Positions 26,148-34,791 of a stretch of 64,000 bases of DNA are shown one piece after another. The stretch's first letter is position 1; each line of letters opens with the position of its first letter. Source of the DNA: JADHUC01 sp964623055 (lineage in GTDB: Bacteria > Planctomycetota > Planctomycetia > Pirellulales > Pirellulaceae); assembly GCA_964623055.1 (NCBI GenBank), contig CAZURK010000028.1, positions 1 through 64,000 of the forward strand, read 5' to 3'. A program made the translations under genes and the position numbers. The notes under the pieces were generated by a model. It searched no databases and was not told the DNA's origin. It saw nothing but the letters and a program-made list of their open reading frames with translations.

Positions 26148-27149
26148 ATGGGTATCGAATCAGAAAAGAAGAACGAGAATCGGTTACCTGAGGTTTCTGA
26201 GCAATCCTCAGGCGGGGCTGGCGATGGTGACTCGGGCGATGGTTCTCCTGAGCGGAAGAGCGCGCACGAATACGATCTTTCAAAGGAGACGCTGTGGGAG
26301 GCGGACTCTGGCGAGGAAGCGACACGCGAGTATGATCTTAGTCAAGAGGACTTTTCATCGACTTGGTGCTCTTCAGAAGACGACGAACAGTCGAAAATCG
26401 ATTTGAGCCGCGAGTCGTTTTTGGAGCAATGCCAAGAGGTCAAGCAAGGATTTCTCGAACGTACTGACAAGAGCGACCTGAGAGGGCAGGAGAAGACCGG
26501 CCAAATCCTCGACTCGGGCGAACATCTTGGTGGGGATAGCAGGACGATCGGCGGGGACGGCTCGACCGACGAGACCGTCGTTCAGTCGCGTGACTATCAG
26601 GAGTTGACGGACGGCGAAAGGCAGGCTGAACTCGGTAAGTGCGACGTCGAAGCGACTGACGATCACGAGTGGGACAGGTTGGATGGAATTGCCTATCACA
26701 AGATTGCAGAGGATCATGCTGTCGAATCTCTCGACGATCCGGATCGAGGGATCAGCGTGGAGAAGGAGGTCAAGGCCAAAGTGCTAGACGAAAACGGGGA
26801 ACTGGCAAAGACGGGGAGTATCGACTTGCTCGTGAACCAGAAGGACGTAATCGACATCAAGACAGACGACATGCGCGGTTGGAGCAAGGAAAAGGCCAAA
26901 TCAATGGGGGAAAAATACGGAAAGCAAGTCGCCGAGTACGTAGCTAGTCCGGATACTGCCAAGGACGCTCAAGGTCATCTGTTCATGGTCGGGCGGCAGC
27001 CCTCGGAAGACGCACGGCAAAAACTCCAGGAAGCCGCAGACAGACACGACGTATCCGTGACTTTCCTGGATTCTGCAGACCCAGCGCACGTCACGGCAGT
27101 AATCCAGGATCGTCTTCTGCGCTCCTCGCACTCGAGAGACCGACACTGA
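26148..27149 (+). CDS. RecB-like PD-(D/E)XK nuclease with repeated DLS motifs
   Basis: 333 residues. Residues 1-170 are acidic and low in hydrophobics and carry three copies of a short motif: EYDLSKETLW (41-50), EYDLSQEDFS (61-70) and KIDLSRESFL (83-92). Residues about 175-325 form a compact domain with the RecB-family nuclease pattern: GSIDLLV with D226, IDIK with D236 and K238, and QVAEY with Q260 and Y264. This predicts Mg2+-dependent DNA cleavage. The linear motifs look like docking sites, for example to the ATPase upstream. The start has GGGAGCGACGTGA upstream. No closer family is recognised. It is the last gene of the accessory block. Confidence 0.65.
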   Translation: MGIESEKKNENRLPEVSEQSSGGAGDGDSGDGSPERKSAHEYDLSKETLWEADSGEEATREYDLSQEDFSSTWCSSEDDEQSKIDLSRESFLEQCQEVKQGFLERTDKSDLRGQEKTGQILDSGEHLGGDSRTIGGDGSTDETVVQSRDYQELTDGERQAELGKCDVEATDDHEWDRLDGIAYHKIAEDHAVESLDDPDRGISVEKEVKAKVLDENGELAKTGSIDLLVNQKDVIDIKTDDMRGWSKEKAKSMGEKYGKQVAEYVASPDTAKDAQGHLFMVGRQPSEDARQKLQEAADRHDVSVTFLDSADPAHVTAVIQDRLLRSSHSRDRH

Positions 27150-27403
27150 AGGCGGAGTCCGTGGTGGCCTATCGTTCCGCTGCTGTTGCCGCGAGCATAG
27201 AAACGCGTAACTCGTGGGTCTGAGAGACGGTCTGCATTTGATCGCATTGCGTTGTGGCAGGGCCCAGCGGTTATGGTCGTCGGCGTGTTGCGGTTAACTA
27301 CAAAATCCGCTACTGCTCCAACTCTCGCTGGGGCCCGGTCGCTGCAGTCTGACCCCCCATCTTGCCCGCGGCGGCCGGGTCTTTCTTCTTTGTCACACTG
27401 CCG

Positions 27404-28372
27404 TCACGTGGACGCACGACCGTATTTACGGGTGTAATCGGAATTGGCGGTCACCTCGTCGAAGAAGCGAGGGTACATACCCACGATCACACCATCGGTC
27501 GGCTTGATGTTCGAGAAAGCGAACTCGAACGCCTGTTGCACCATCTGCTGACTGGCACATCGCCGTCCGGCGGCCAGGATCTTGAAGCCCAGGCAGGGTT
27601 GGTCCACTTGCCGGACTACCTCGGTCATCCTGATCGGATCGTCTTTGAAGAACGGATAGACCAACTGCAAGGTGCGTGTTTCACAATCAACCTTGGATAT
27701 CTTCCGAGTGAGAAAGTAGAAACACGTCATGAAGAAATCTACGTCCCAACCTTCGTCTGCCACGCGTTTGATGCAGTCGGGGTTGTGAGCCGAGACGCCA
27801 GCCATCAGGCCGGTGTCCTTCACGGCCTTGACGTAGTCGTGCACGCGCTGGCTGTTCCCTTCTGCGAAGAGCCGGTCTGTTGCTCCGCCGTGATGAACGA
27901 ACGCGATCGGTTGGCTCAGTTCAATCGCCGATTGGATCTTGTCGCGTTGTGAGTGCAACAGAAGGTACTGCAGTCTCGAGCCATGCTCGCGCAGAATTCG
28001 CAGACTCTCGGCTCTTCGTTCGACCGTGGAAAGCTGATGCGTATTGATTCCGGCCGCCTCGCACTGCTGGAGGAACTCGACGCTCCGCTCAGTCGTGAAG
28101 TACTCCTTCATGTGCCGATCGGTGTGTGGGCCAAGGTAGGAATACCCGAGCAGAGGATTGCTACCCACGATCAGCCGGCTGACGCGGTATTTGCCAAGTT
28201 GAATCATTGGCATCGGCGAAGCTGCAGTAGCGGCCGAGGACTCCGCGGCCGACGATTGGCGGTCGATGCCGATCCACGCGGCGGCAGCAAGGGACGATAT
28301 CCCTGCAAGAAACTGGCGTCGCCCGGTGGTCGGCGGTACTTCCCTTCGCCCTCGTTGGTCTTGGTCAGACAT
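27404..28372 (-). CDS. Tat-exported TIM-barrel protein (aldo/keto-reductase-like)
   Basis: 322 residues from ATG 28372, chosen because AGGAG lies 4-8 bases upstream and because a Tat signal follows at once (GRRQFLAGISSLAAAAWIG). The mature part starts with PMIQLGKYRVSRLIVGSNP, the opening strand of aldo/keto-reductase-type barrels. It has further barrel-like strands (INTHQLST, YLLLHSQ, IAFVHHGG, AGVSAHNPD, GFKILAAGR). The classical catalytic Tyr/Lys pair is not evident, so enzymatic function is uncertain. Export folded via Tat suggests a cofactor. It is divergent from the large propeller gene, with 235 bases between them. Confidence 0.65.
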   Translation of the reverse strand: MSDQDQRGRREVPPTTGRRQFLAGISSLAAAAWIGIDRQSSAAESSAATAASPMPMIQLGKYRVSRLIVGSNPLLGYSYLGPHTDRHMKEYFTTERSVEFLQQCEAAGINTHQLSTVERRAESLRILREHGSRLQYLLLHSQRDKIQSAIELSQPIAFVHHGGATDRLFAEGNSQRVHDYVKAVKDTGLMAGVSAHNPDCIKRVADEGWDVDFFMTCFYFLTRKISKVDCETRTLQLVYPFFKDDPIRMTEVVRQVDQPCLGFKILAAGRRCASQQMVQQAFEFAFSNIKPTDGVIVGMYPRFFDEVTANSDYTRKYGRAST

Positions 28373-28607
28373 CCTGATCTCCTTGTGTGCGAATCGACCG
28401 CGATGACACGGATAGCATTCCGGATTGTACTGCCTTTGTTTGTACGCCGCCGCAAAACACACGTCAAGAGAATCCGTTGGTTTGCCCATTCTGTTCGAGT
28501 TGGCCGGTGAAGTGCGATTGCGTTCCACCGGATTGCTATCGTCAAACACAGCGAATATCCTCAGGGGGCACAAATCGTCCGAAAATGGCATTAGCGAGGA
28601 GTCGCCG

Positions 28608-31600
28608 ATGAGATTCAACAAAGCCCCATCGGATTACGTATCACGGACAGTCTCGGCCAACGGGATAGAAGGCATAAATTGTGGACATCGCGGAATAGCC
28701 TGGGCGATTGCGGCAGTGCTTCTGTGCGGCTTGTCGATTGCGTCCGCTGCCGACAACGATGAGGCGTCGAAAGAAGCTGAGGCCATCCTTCGAGCTTCAG
28801 GAGTGCAGGGCGGCTTGGTCGTACACATTGAGTGTGGCCAAGGCAAACTGACCGCTGCCTTATGTGCGAACGATCGCTACATCGTGCAGGGGATGGGACG
28901 GGACGCGCAGAATGTCGAAGCCGCTCGAAATCACATCCAGTCACTCGGCCTTTACGGCAACGTATCCGTGCGACACTGGGATAGCCAGTACTTGCCCTAT
29001 GGCGACAACTTGGTGAACCTCATTGTGGCAAGTGGCGAGGGTCGGGTGGCAAAGGAAGAGATCACCCGCGTGCTCGCTCCGAATGGCGTTGCCGTAACAC
29101 TCGACGTAGACCTTTCGATCCGTGACTCTTTCCGCAAGCCCGTTCCCGTCGACATCGACCAGTGGACCCATTACCTGCACGATGCGGGCAACAACGCCGT
29201 CGCCGACGACGACCGTGTTGGGCCACCCAGACACCTGCAATGGAAATCCGGGCCGATGTGGAGCCGTAGCCACGAGTTCGCATCCAGCGTTCAAGCCCTC
29301 ATTTCGGCTAACGGGCGTCTGATCGGAGTCATCGACGAAGGAATCATCGGTCAACCTCGCGGCGTTCCTGCACTTTGGACGCTCATTGCTCGCGACGCGT
29401 TCAACGGCATCTTGCTCTGGCGGCTACCGTGCGACCACATCAACCCGCACGCTCTGGCGGCGATCGGAGACAAAGTCTACGTCACCTTGCGGAGCCGAGG
29501 CCCGCTGTGCATTCTCGACGCAGCCACCGGCGAAACGCTTCACACGTGCGACGAGACTGGCAAGGTGAGCGAAATCGCATACTGTGAGAATCGGCTGGTA
29601 CTTGGAACGCAACTGTCGGCTTCGCAGGGAATCTCTGGTCCACACGTGATTGCGGCTGACCCCAATGACGGGCACATTCTTTGGAAGAAATCGGTCCAGG
29701 CCATCGCGAAGAACACGTTGGTCGCCGGCAGCGGTCGGGTCTGCTACGCGAGCAACACCGAACTGGTTTGCCTGTCGCTGGAAAGCGGCGAGGAACTCTG
29801 GCGCAGCGATGCCAAGAGTCGTGGAAAGGGATACGCGGTGTTGTACAACGGCGCCGTCTTCTTGACGGGCGGCAGTACTAGAGCTTTCTCGTTGGAAACG
29901 GGTGGACTGCTGTGGACCGGACCCGACGGCAGCCCTCACGCCCGTAATCCACCTGGCCTGTTCGGCGCTGGCGGACTGATATGGACGGCGTGGGGTCACG
30001 TGGATCCAAGGTCCTTCTTGTGGCAACATCGGGAGGAAGAACGAAACGGATACGACCCGATGACCGGCGAAGTGTGGAAGACAGTCACTGCGCAGCGACT
30101 AGTGACCGCCGGTCATCACATCCGCTGCTATCCTCCTAAGGCGACGAAGCGCTACCTGCTGCTCAACAAACGGGGCGTCGAATTCTTCGACCTCGAAGGT
30201 ACTAACCACATGCGTGCCAATTGGACGCGCGGCGCATGCGGTTTCGGTATGCTCCCGGCCAACGGTTTCCTGTACACGCCGCCGGCCCAGTGTTTCTGCT
30301 ATCAGGGCGTTCTTCTAACTGGACTGAACGCGCTGTCCGCCACACGCGAGGCTGCACCCCGTGAGCAGAAACCGCGTCTTGAGAAAGGTCCAGTATTTGG
30401 AGCGGTCAGCGATCAGCCATCAGCGGTCAGCAAAGATGATTGGCCCACGTATCGCCATGATGCCTTGCGGAGTGGGTCTATCGACACGTCCTTGCCGGTC
30501 GAACTGGACCGTGTCTGGGAAACATCGTTGTGTGCCCCGGCCTTTGGCCCTTCGGATTCCTCAACAGCCGACGACGAGGAGGACGTTGTGCTTCTGACGG
30601 GGGCGACCGCGACGATCCATGGGCAAGGTGCTAAGAAAAGCGGAGACGCGATCATCGCCTGGCGCGGTAAGGACACGTTCATCACGTGGGAAACCCGCAT
30701 CGACAAGACCGGCAGACAGCCGGTGTGGATTTCTCAGTCGAACGCGGGCCAGGGAGGCTCGGCTTTCGAACTCTCGGTCGGCCAGGAGAAGTTGACCGGC
30801 AAAATTCGTCACACCAATGGCTGGGAACAGTATGTATGGATTCGTGTGGGCGAAATCGAGATTCCGGATCCCGGGTCCTGCACAGTGAGCGTGAAGCCTG
30901 TCGAGCAGGTCGAGGGCCGGCTCGGCAACGTGGCAGCCGTCGCGATCGGTGGCGAGAAGCCGCCCCGTGGACCTGTGGAAGCGCCGAGGCTTCGCGAGCG
31001 ACCCAAGGGCGGTCTTACTCCGCCCGTAGCCGCCGATGGCAAGGTGTTTGTTGCGGAACCGGACGCACACATGGTCCATGCAGTCAATGCGAAGGATGGT
31101 AAACGCCTGTGGAGTTACATTGCGGACGGGCGGGTCGACTCGCCACCTACGATTCGCCGAGGCCTCTGTATCTTTGGGTGCACCGACGGTTATGTCTATT
31201 GCCTGTCCGCTTCCGATGGCCAACTCGCGTGGCGTTTCCGAGCGGCGCCGGAAGAGCGCCAAATTTGCGCGATGGGTCAAGTGGAATCGGCATGGCCTGT
31301 CCATGGAAGCGTCCTGGTGCGCGAAGACAAGGTCTATTGCACGGCAGGGCGATCCAGCCATCTGGACGGAGGTATCTATATGTTCGCGCTGGATCCCCGC
31401 AGCGGCGAGATTTTGTACGAGACACTGTTGCAGAGTGAGGAACCGGACGTGTCGAAGTACGGAGGCAGGCCGTTCGATATGGAGGGTTCGAGATCGGACA
31501 TATTGGTTGCGGGCAAAGAAGACATTTACCTGTTCCTGAACAGGTTTAATTCCAGCTTGACACCCCAACCCATGCCGCGGATCACCAAATTAGGCGACCG

Positions 31601-32204
31601 TTTGGGCGAACCGCATTTGATGACCAACGACGGTTTCCTGGACAAGACCTGGTTCAACCGGACGTACTGGAGTCACAGCGAACGCTGGCCTGGATACTAC
31701 TTCACTTATCGAGGGCCGAAGTCCGGTCAGATTCTAGTGTTCGACGACACCACAACTTATGCTCTGAAAGTCTACACCGAACGACACGGTCACAGCCCCG
31801 AATTCAAGCCCGGCACAGGCTATCACTTGATTGCCGATCGCAACACAACCAAGCCTGTGTTGGACGTCATGGACATCGGTGCCGAGAAGGGGCGGGGCTT
31901 TTCGCGGACCGAGTTACCGATTTGGGCGGAGAAGGTACCGATTCGCGCGCAAGGCATGCTCCTGGCCCGCGAGCACCTGTACCTCGCTGGCCCGCCGGAC
32001 TTGGCTCCGGAGGATGGAGCCTACGAAGCGATGATCGGCAAGCTAGGTTCGATATTCCGGGTCGTCGCTACATCCGACGGAAGCGCCTTGGCAGAGTTTG
32101 AAATGGAGGAAGTCCCCGTCTTCGACGGATTGATCGCGGCCGGCGACCGGTTGTTTATGTGCACCACGGAAGGAACGCTGATTTGCTTTGGGGGGAAGAG
32201 ATGA
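28608..32204 (+). CDS. methyltransferase-like domain fused to PQQ-type beta-propeller, secreted
   Basis: 1198 residues from ATG 28608, preceded by GCGAGGAG. An N-terminal hydrophobic segment (AIAAVLLCGLSIASAA) should export it. Residues about 60-170 resemble a class I methyltransferase fold with a degraded motif I (VVHIECGQGKL). The rest is a multi-bladed propeller with repeated blades such as ALAAIGDKVYVTL, CILDAATGETL, ARDAFNGILLW and VHAVNAKDGKRLWSY, in two halves split near 30400. Such fusions are recurrent in planctomycetes; their substrate is unknown. Its stop overlaps the start of the Tat-exported Gfo/Idh/MocA gene (ATGA type), so the pair is translationally coupled. A short SAVS-type repeat interrupts it at 30401-30431. 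Confidence 0.78.
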   Translation: MRFNKAPSDYVSRTVSANGIEGINCGHRGIAWAIAAVLLCGLSIASAADNDEASKEAEAILRASGVQGGLVVHIECGQGKLTAALCANDRYIVQGMGRDAQNVEAARNHIQSLGLYGNVSVRHWDSQYLPYGDNLVNLIVASGEGRVAKEEITRVLAPNGVAVTLDVDLSIRDSFRKPVPVDIDQWTHYLHDAGNNAVADDDRVGPPRHLQWKSGPMWSRSHEFASSVQALISANGRLIGVIDEGIIGQPRGVPALWTLIARDAFNGILLWRLPCDHINPHALAAIGDKVYVTLRSRGPLCILDAATGETLHTCDETGKVSEIAYCENRLVLGTQLSASQGISGPHVIAADPNDGHILWKKSVQAIAKNTLVAGSGRVCYASNTELVCLSLESGEELWRSDAKSRGKGYAVLYNGAVFLTGGSTRAFSLETGGLLWTGPDGSPHARNPPGLFGAGGLIWTAWGHVDPRSFLWQHREEERNGYDPMTGEVWKTVTAQRLVTAGHHIRCYPPKATKRYLLLNKRGVEFFDLEGTNHMRANWTRGACGFGMLPANGFLYTPPAQCFCYQGVLLTGLNALSATREAAPREQKPRLEKGPVFGAVSDQPSAVSKDDWPTYRHDALRSGSIDTSLPVELDRVWETSLCAPAFGPSDSSTADDEEDVVLLTGATATIHGQGAKKSGDAIIAWRGKDTFITWETRIDKTGRQPVWISQSNAGQGGSAFELSVGQEKLTGKIRHTNGWEQYVWIRVGEIEIPDPGSCTVSVKPVEQVEGRLGNVAAVAIGGEKPPRGPVEAPRLRERPKGGLTPPVAADGKVFVAEPDAHMVHAVNAKDGKRLWSYIADGRVDSPPTIRRGLCIFGCTDGYVYCLSASDGQLAWRFRAAPEERQICAMGQVESAWPVHGSVLVREDKVYCTAGRSSHLDGGIYMFALDPRSGEILYETLLQSEEPDVSKYGGRPFDMEGSRSDILVAGKEDIYLFLNRFNSSLTPQPMPRITKLGDRLGEPHLMTNDGFLDKTWFNRTYWSHSERWPGYYFTYRGPKSGQILVFDDTTTYALKVYTERHGHSPEFKPGTGYHLIADRNTTKPVLDVMDIGAEKGRGFSRTELPIWAEKVPIRAQGMLLAREHLYLAGPPDLAPEDGAYEAMIGKLGSIFRVVATSDGSALAEFEMEEVPVFDGLIAAGDRLFMCTTEGTLICFGGKR
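30401..30431 (+). repeat. short GCGGTCAGC-type repeat inside a coding region
   Basis: AGCGGTCAGC, GATCAGCC and ATCAGCGGTCAGC follow one another and encode AVSDQPSAVS in frame. This matches a small interspersed repeat (AGCGGTCAGC/ATCAGC) seen in many genomes, here used as a linker between the two propeller halves. Confidence 0.6.
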
Positions 32205-33610
32205 ATATGCGGCAAAAAGAAACGCGGAATCAAGATCTCACCAGGCGGCGTTTTCTGCGCAGTAGTGTTGCTATGGCAAGCAGCCTTCTCGTTCCTTGCT
32301 CGGTGCTTGGCGCCCAGCGCAGGAGAGGCGACCAGAGCGCCGACTTGCCGCCCAGCGAAAGATTGAACGTCGCCGCCGTCGGATTGGGTGCCCGGGGCTT
32401 GGGCAACGTCGAAAAGTGCGAAGGCACCAATGTCGTTGCCCTATGCGATGTTGACTGGCGCACGGCGACTATGGCGTTCAAGCAGTATCCCGAGGCGGCT
32501 AAATACAAAGACTTCCGCAAGATGTTGGACAAGGAAGCCAGCATCGACGCTGTTGTCATATCCACGCCGGACCATACCCACGCGGTGATCGCCGCCGAGG
32601 CGATGAAACGCGGAAAGCATGTCTTCGTCGAAGCGCCGCTGGCACACGATGTCTGGGAAGTCCGCGAGCTGGCCCGGTTGGCCGGCGAAACGGGCGTCAC
32701 GACTCAGATGGGCAACGAGCGCCATTCGGGTGCTGGGATTCGACGCGCCGTCGAGATGATTTGGGGTGGCGGACTCGGCCCGATTCGCGAGGTCCACTGT
32801 TGGACCAACCGGCCTCAGTGGCCGCAGGGAATCGGCCGGCCCCAAACAAAATTGCCACCGCCCGAAGGATTGGCCTGGGACCTATGGCTTGGGCCAGCGT
32901 CCGAGCGCACCTACGATCCGGCTTACCATCCCTACCGATGGCGCGGTTGGCTGGACTTTGGCACAGGGGCGCTCGGAGCTATGGGCTGTCATCTGCTGGA
33001 CGTGGTGTTCTGGGGTCTGGAGCTAAGCGACGCTAAATCGTTCACGGTCGAGGCGGAATCCACCGGCGCGAACGACGAAACGTATCCCGAGGCTTCCACA
33101 ATCCGATATCGTTTCCCGGCCCGCGGAGACCTGCCGCCGGTCGCTATCACTTGGAATGACGGCGGACGCCAACCATCTACGCCCGACGGACTGCCGCATC
33201 TCAGGGAAGTCGGCAGTAACGGCTCGCTGTTCATCGGCGAAGAACACAGCATGATGTTTGGTCCGACGGTCTTTGGGACGAATCCAGGCCAGATTGGTCC
33301 CAGGACGATACCGGAATTTGCCAAGATCGAGAGCAAGAGACCTTTTGAGAAAATTCCTCAAGTGAAAGAAAGCGCTTGGACAAAAGGCAACCGGCACATC
33401 CAGGAGTGGATTTCCGCCTGCAAAGCGGGCAAACAGCCTTGCGCTAGTTTCGAGCACTCGGCCCCGCTGACCGAAATGGTACTACTCGGCAACGTGGCCC
33501 TGCTGAGCGGCGAGCCGATCGAGTGGGAAAGCGAAAAGCTGCAAATCACAAACGTCCCCGAGGCCAACCGCTTAGTCCGCAGGGAATACCGGCAGGGTTG
33601 GAGTCTGTGA
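32201..33610 (+). CDS. Tat-exported Gfo/Idh/MocA-family oxidoreductase
   Basis: 469 residues from ATG 32201, which overlaps the previous stop. A twin-arginine signal (TRRRFLRSSVAMASSLLVP) is followed by a Rossmann NAD(P) site (VAAVGLGARGLGN), the conserved VISTPDHTHAVIA, and GKHVFVEAPLAHD, where the usual EKP motif is altered to EAP. A C-terminal dehydrogenase domain with WDLWLGPASERTYDP and YHPYRWRGWLDFG is typical of the planctomycete exported branch. Loss of the Lys in EKP may mean changed or lost catalysis. Substrates of these proteins are sugars or polyols, not defined here. It is likely co-expressed with the propeller protein. Confidence 0.85.
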   Translation: MNMRQKETRNQDLTRRRFLRSSVAMASSLLVPCSVLGAQRRRGDQSADLPPSERLNVAAVGLGARGLGNVEKCEGTNVVALCDVDWRTATMAFKQYPEAAKYKDFRKMLDKEASIDAVVISTPDHTHAVIAAEAMKRGKHVFVEAPLAHDVWEVRELARLAGETGVTTQMGNERHSGAGIRRAVEMIWGGGLGPIREVHCWTNRPQWPQGIGRPQTKLPPPEGLAWDLWLGPASERTYDPAYHPYRWRGWLDFGTGALGAMGCHLLDVVFWGLELSDAKSFTVEAESTGANDETYPEASTIRYRFPARGDLPPVAITWNDGGRQPSTPDGLPHLREVGSNGSLFIGEEHSMMFGPTVFGTNPGQIGPRTIPEFAKIESKRPFEKIPQVKESAWTKGNRHIQEWISACKAGKQPCASFEHSAPLTEMVLLGNVALLSGEPIEWESEKLQITNVPEANRLVRREYRQGWSL

Positions 33611-33746
33611 AAAAGCGTCGGCAGGTTGTTCGTCCAGATCCGGGTATTGGTTGGTAGGAGGACGCGCGAAACACCGTTTTCATCAACGCGGCCACCGGCT
33701 AGAATAGAATCACAGCGTGTGAACGTACCTGTCCGAGATTTGTCCA

Positions 33747-34085
33747 ATGTCCATCACTATTACACTCGACAACGAATTGGCCGACAAGCTGGCTCGACAA
33801 GCGGAGGATCATCACGCTTCTCTGCAGGAATGGGCGGTAAGGGTTCTTGAAGACGTGGTCGAGAACGGACACGATGTCACCGCGTGGACCAGACTGAATG
33901 CTCGGCGGCTTGCTTTGATCTCCAAGGAACACACGGATGGCCTGACGGACTCTGAACGAACGGAGCTTGCGGATCTGCAAGACGCCGTCGCCAAGGCCTG
34001 CGAGCCTCAGGACAGAGAGCTTCTTGAGCGTCTGGAAGCGTACGAGGTGTCAGCACGCCGATCCACCGCAGACCAAAATGAATGA
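33747..34085 (+). CDS. antitoxin-like helical protein preceding an HNH nuclease
   Basis: 112 residues. The first 40 (MSITITLDNELADKLARQAE) look like a ribbon-helix-helix type antitoxin N-terminus. The middle (ARRLALISKEHTDGLTDSE, then an ELADLQ helix) resembles a helical module recalled from small proteins encoded directly ahead of HNH endonucleases. The stop overlaps the HNH start by 8 bases, so the two are translationally coupled. A DNA-binding antitoxin or regulator role is inferred from the N-terminus and position only. Confidence 0.6.
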   Translation: MSITITLDNELADKLARQAEDHHASLQEWAVRVLEDVVENGHDVTAWTRLNARRLALISKEHTDGLTDSERTELADLQDAVAKACEPQDRELLERLEAYEVSARRSTADQNE

Positions 34086-34722
34086 GACAGTCGTCCGGGC
34101 CAGTCACAATGTCTTCGCCTATCCATCGGTCGAGCCTGGCCGATGCCATGGCCCACGGGGCTACGCCGACTATCGAGCTTACAAGCCGTGGCTCCGGGAT
34201 GAATTCTCCTTTCGTTGTATCTATTGCTTGACGCGCGAACGTTGGTATCCGAGCGGACACGAAGAGTTCGGCATCGATCATGTCAAGCCCCGGTCCGCGG
34301 CTGCGGACCTGATCGTCGACTACGATAATCTTCTATATGCCTGTTCGAGCTGCAACCGAAACCGCCAGGCAGCCGATCTGCCAATTGATATAGAAAGCGA
34401 GTCGCTGGGCGAGCACCTCGGAGTGACGGCTGACGGAACGATGGAAGCTTTCACGAATGAAGGCCATGCCCTGATAAGGATCTGTCATCTGAATCGGCCG
34501 TTGCTGCAGCGTCATCGTCGGCACTTGCTCGCACTGATCGAGTTGCTGATGCAGCGACAATCGGCCAGCGACGAATCGTTGCTTCGGGACATCCTCGGCT
34601 TTCCCGACGATCTGCCTGATCTCGCATCGAAGCGGCCGCCTGGTGGCAACACGCGTCCGGATGGATTGAAACAGAGTTGTTTCGAGCAGCGCAAACGCGG
34701 TGAACTCCCGGATGTGTATTAG
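34078..34722 (+). CDS. HNH endonuclease
   Basis: 214 residues from ATG 34078. The zinc-binding pairs are C47-IY-C50 and C89-SS-C92. The catalytic core FGIDHVKPRS holds D67-H68. NLLYACSSCNRNR closes the beta-beta-alpha-metal fold. This is the compact HNH pattern found in small stand-alone nucleases and defence loci. About 110 residues of helical C-terminus follow, with no recognised domain. It is coupled to the antitoxin-like gene by an 8-base overlap. The target is unknown. Confidence 0.85.
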   Translation: MNETVVRASHNVFAYPSVEPGRCHGPRGYADYRAYKPWLRDEFSFRCIYCLTRERWYPSGHEEFGIDHVKPRSAAADLIVDYDNLLYACSSCNRNRQAADLPIDIESESLGEHLGVTADGTMEAFTNEGHALIRICHLNRPLLQRHRRHLLALIELLMQRQSASDESLLRDILGFPDDLPDLASKRPPGGNTRPDGLKQSCFEQRKRGELPDVY

Positions 34723-34791
34723 CTCCAAGACAGCCGCAGTGGACACAACAGTTGAACGAGCAAACGTTGAAGGAAAGGGAGAAGGCCAGCC

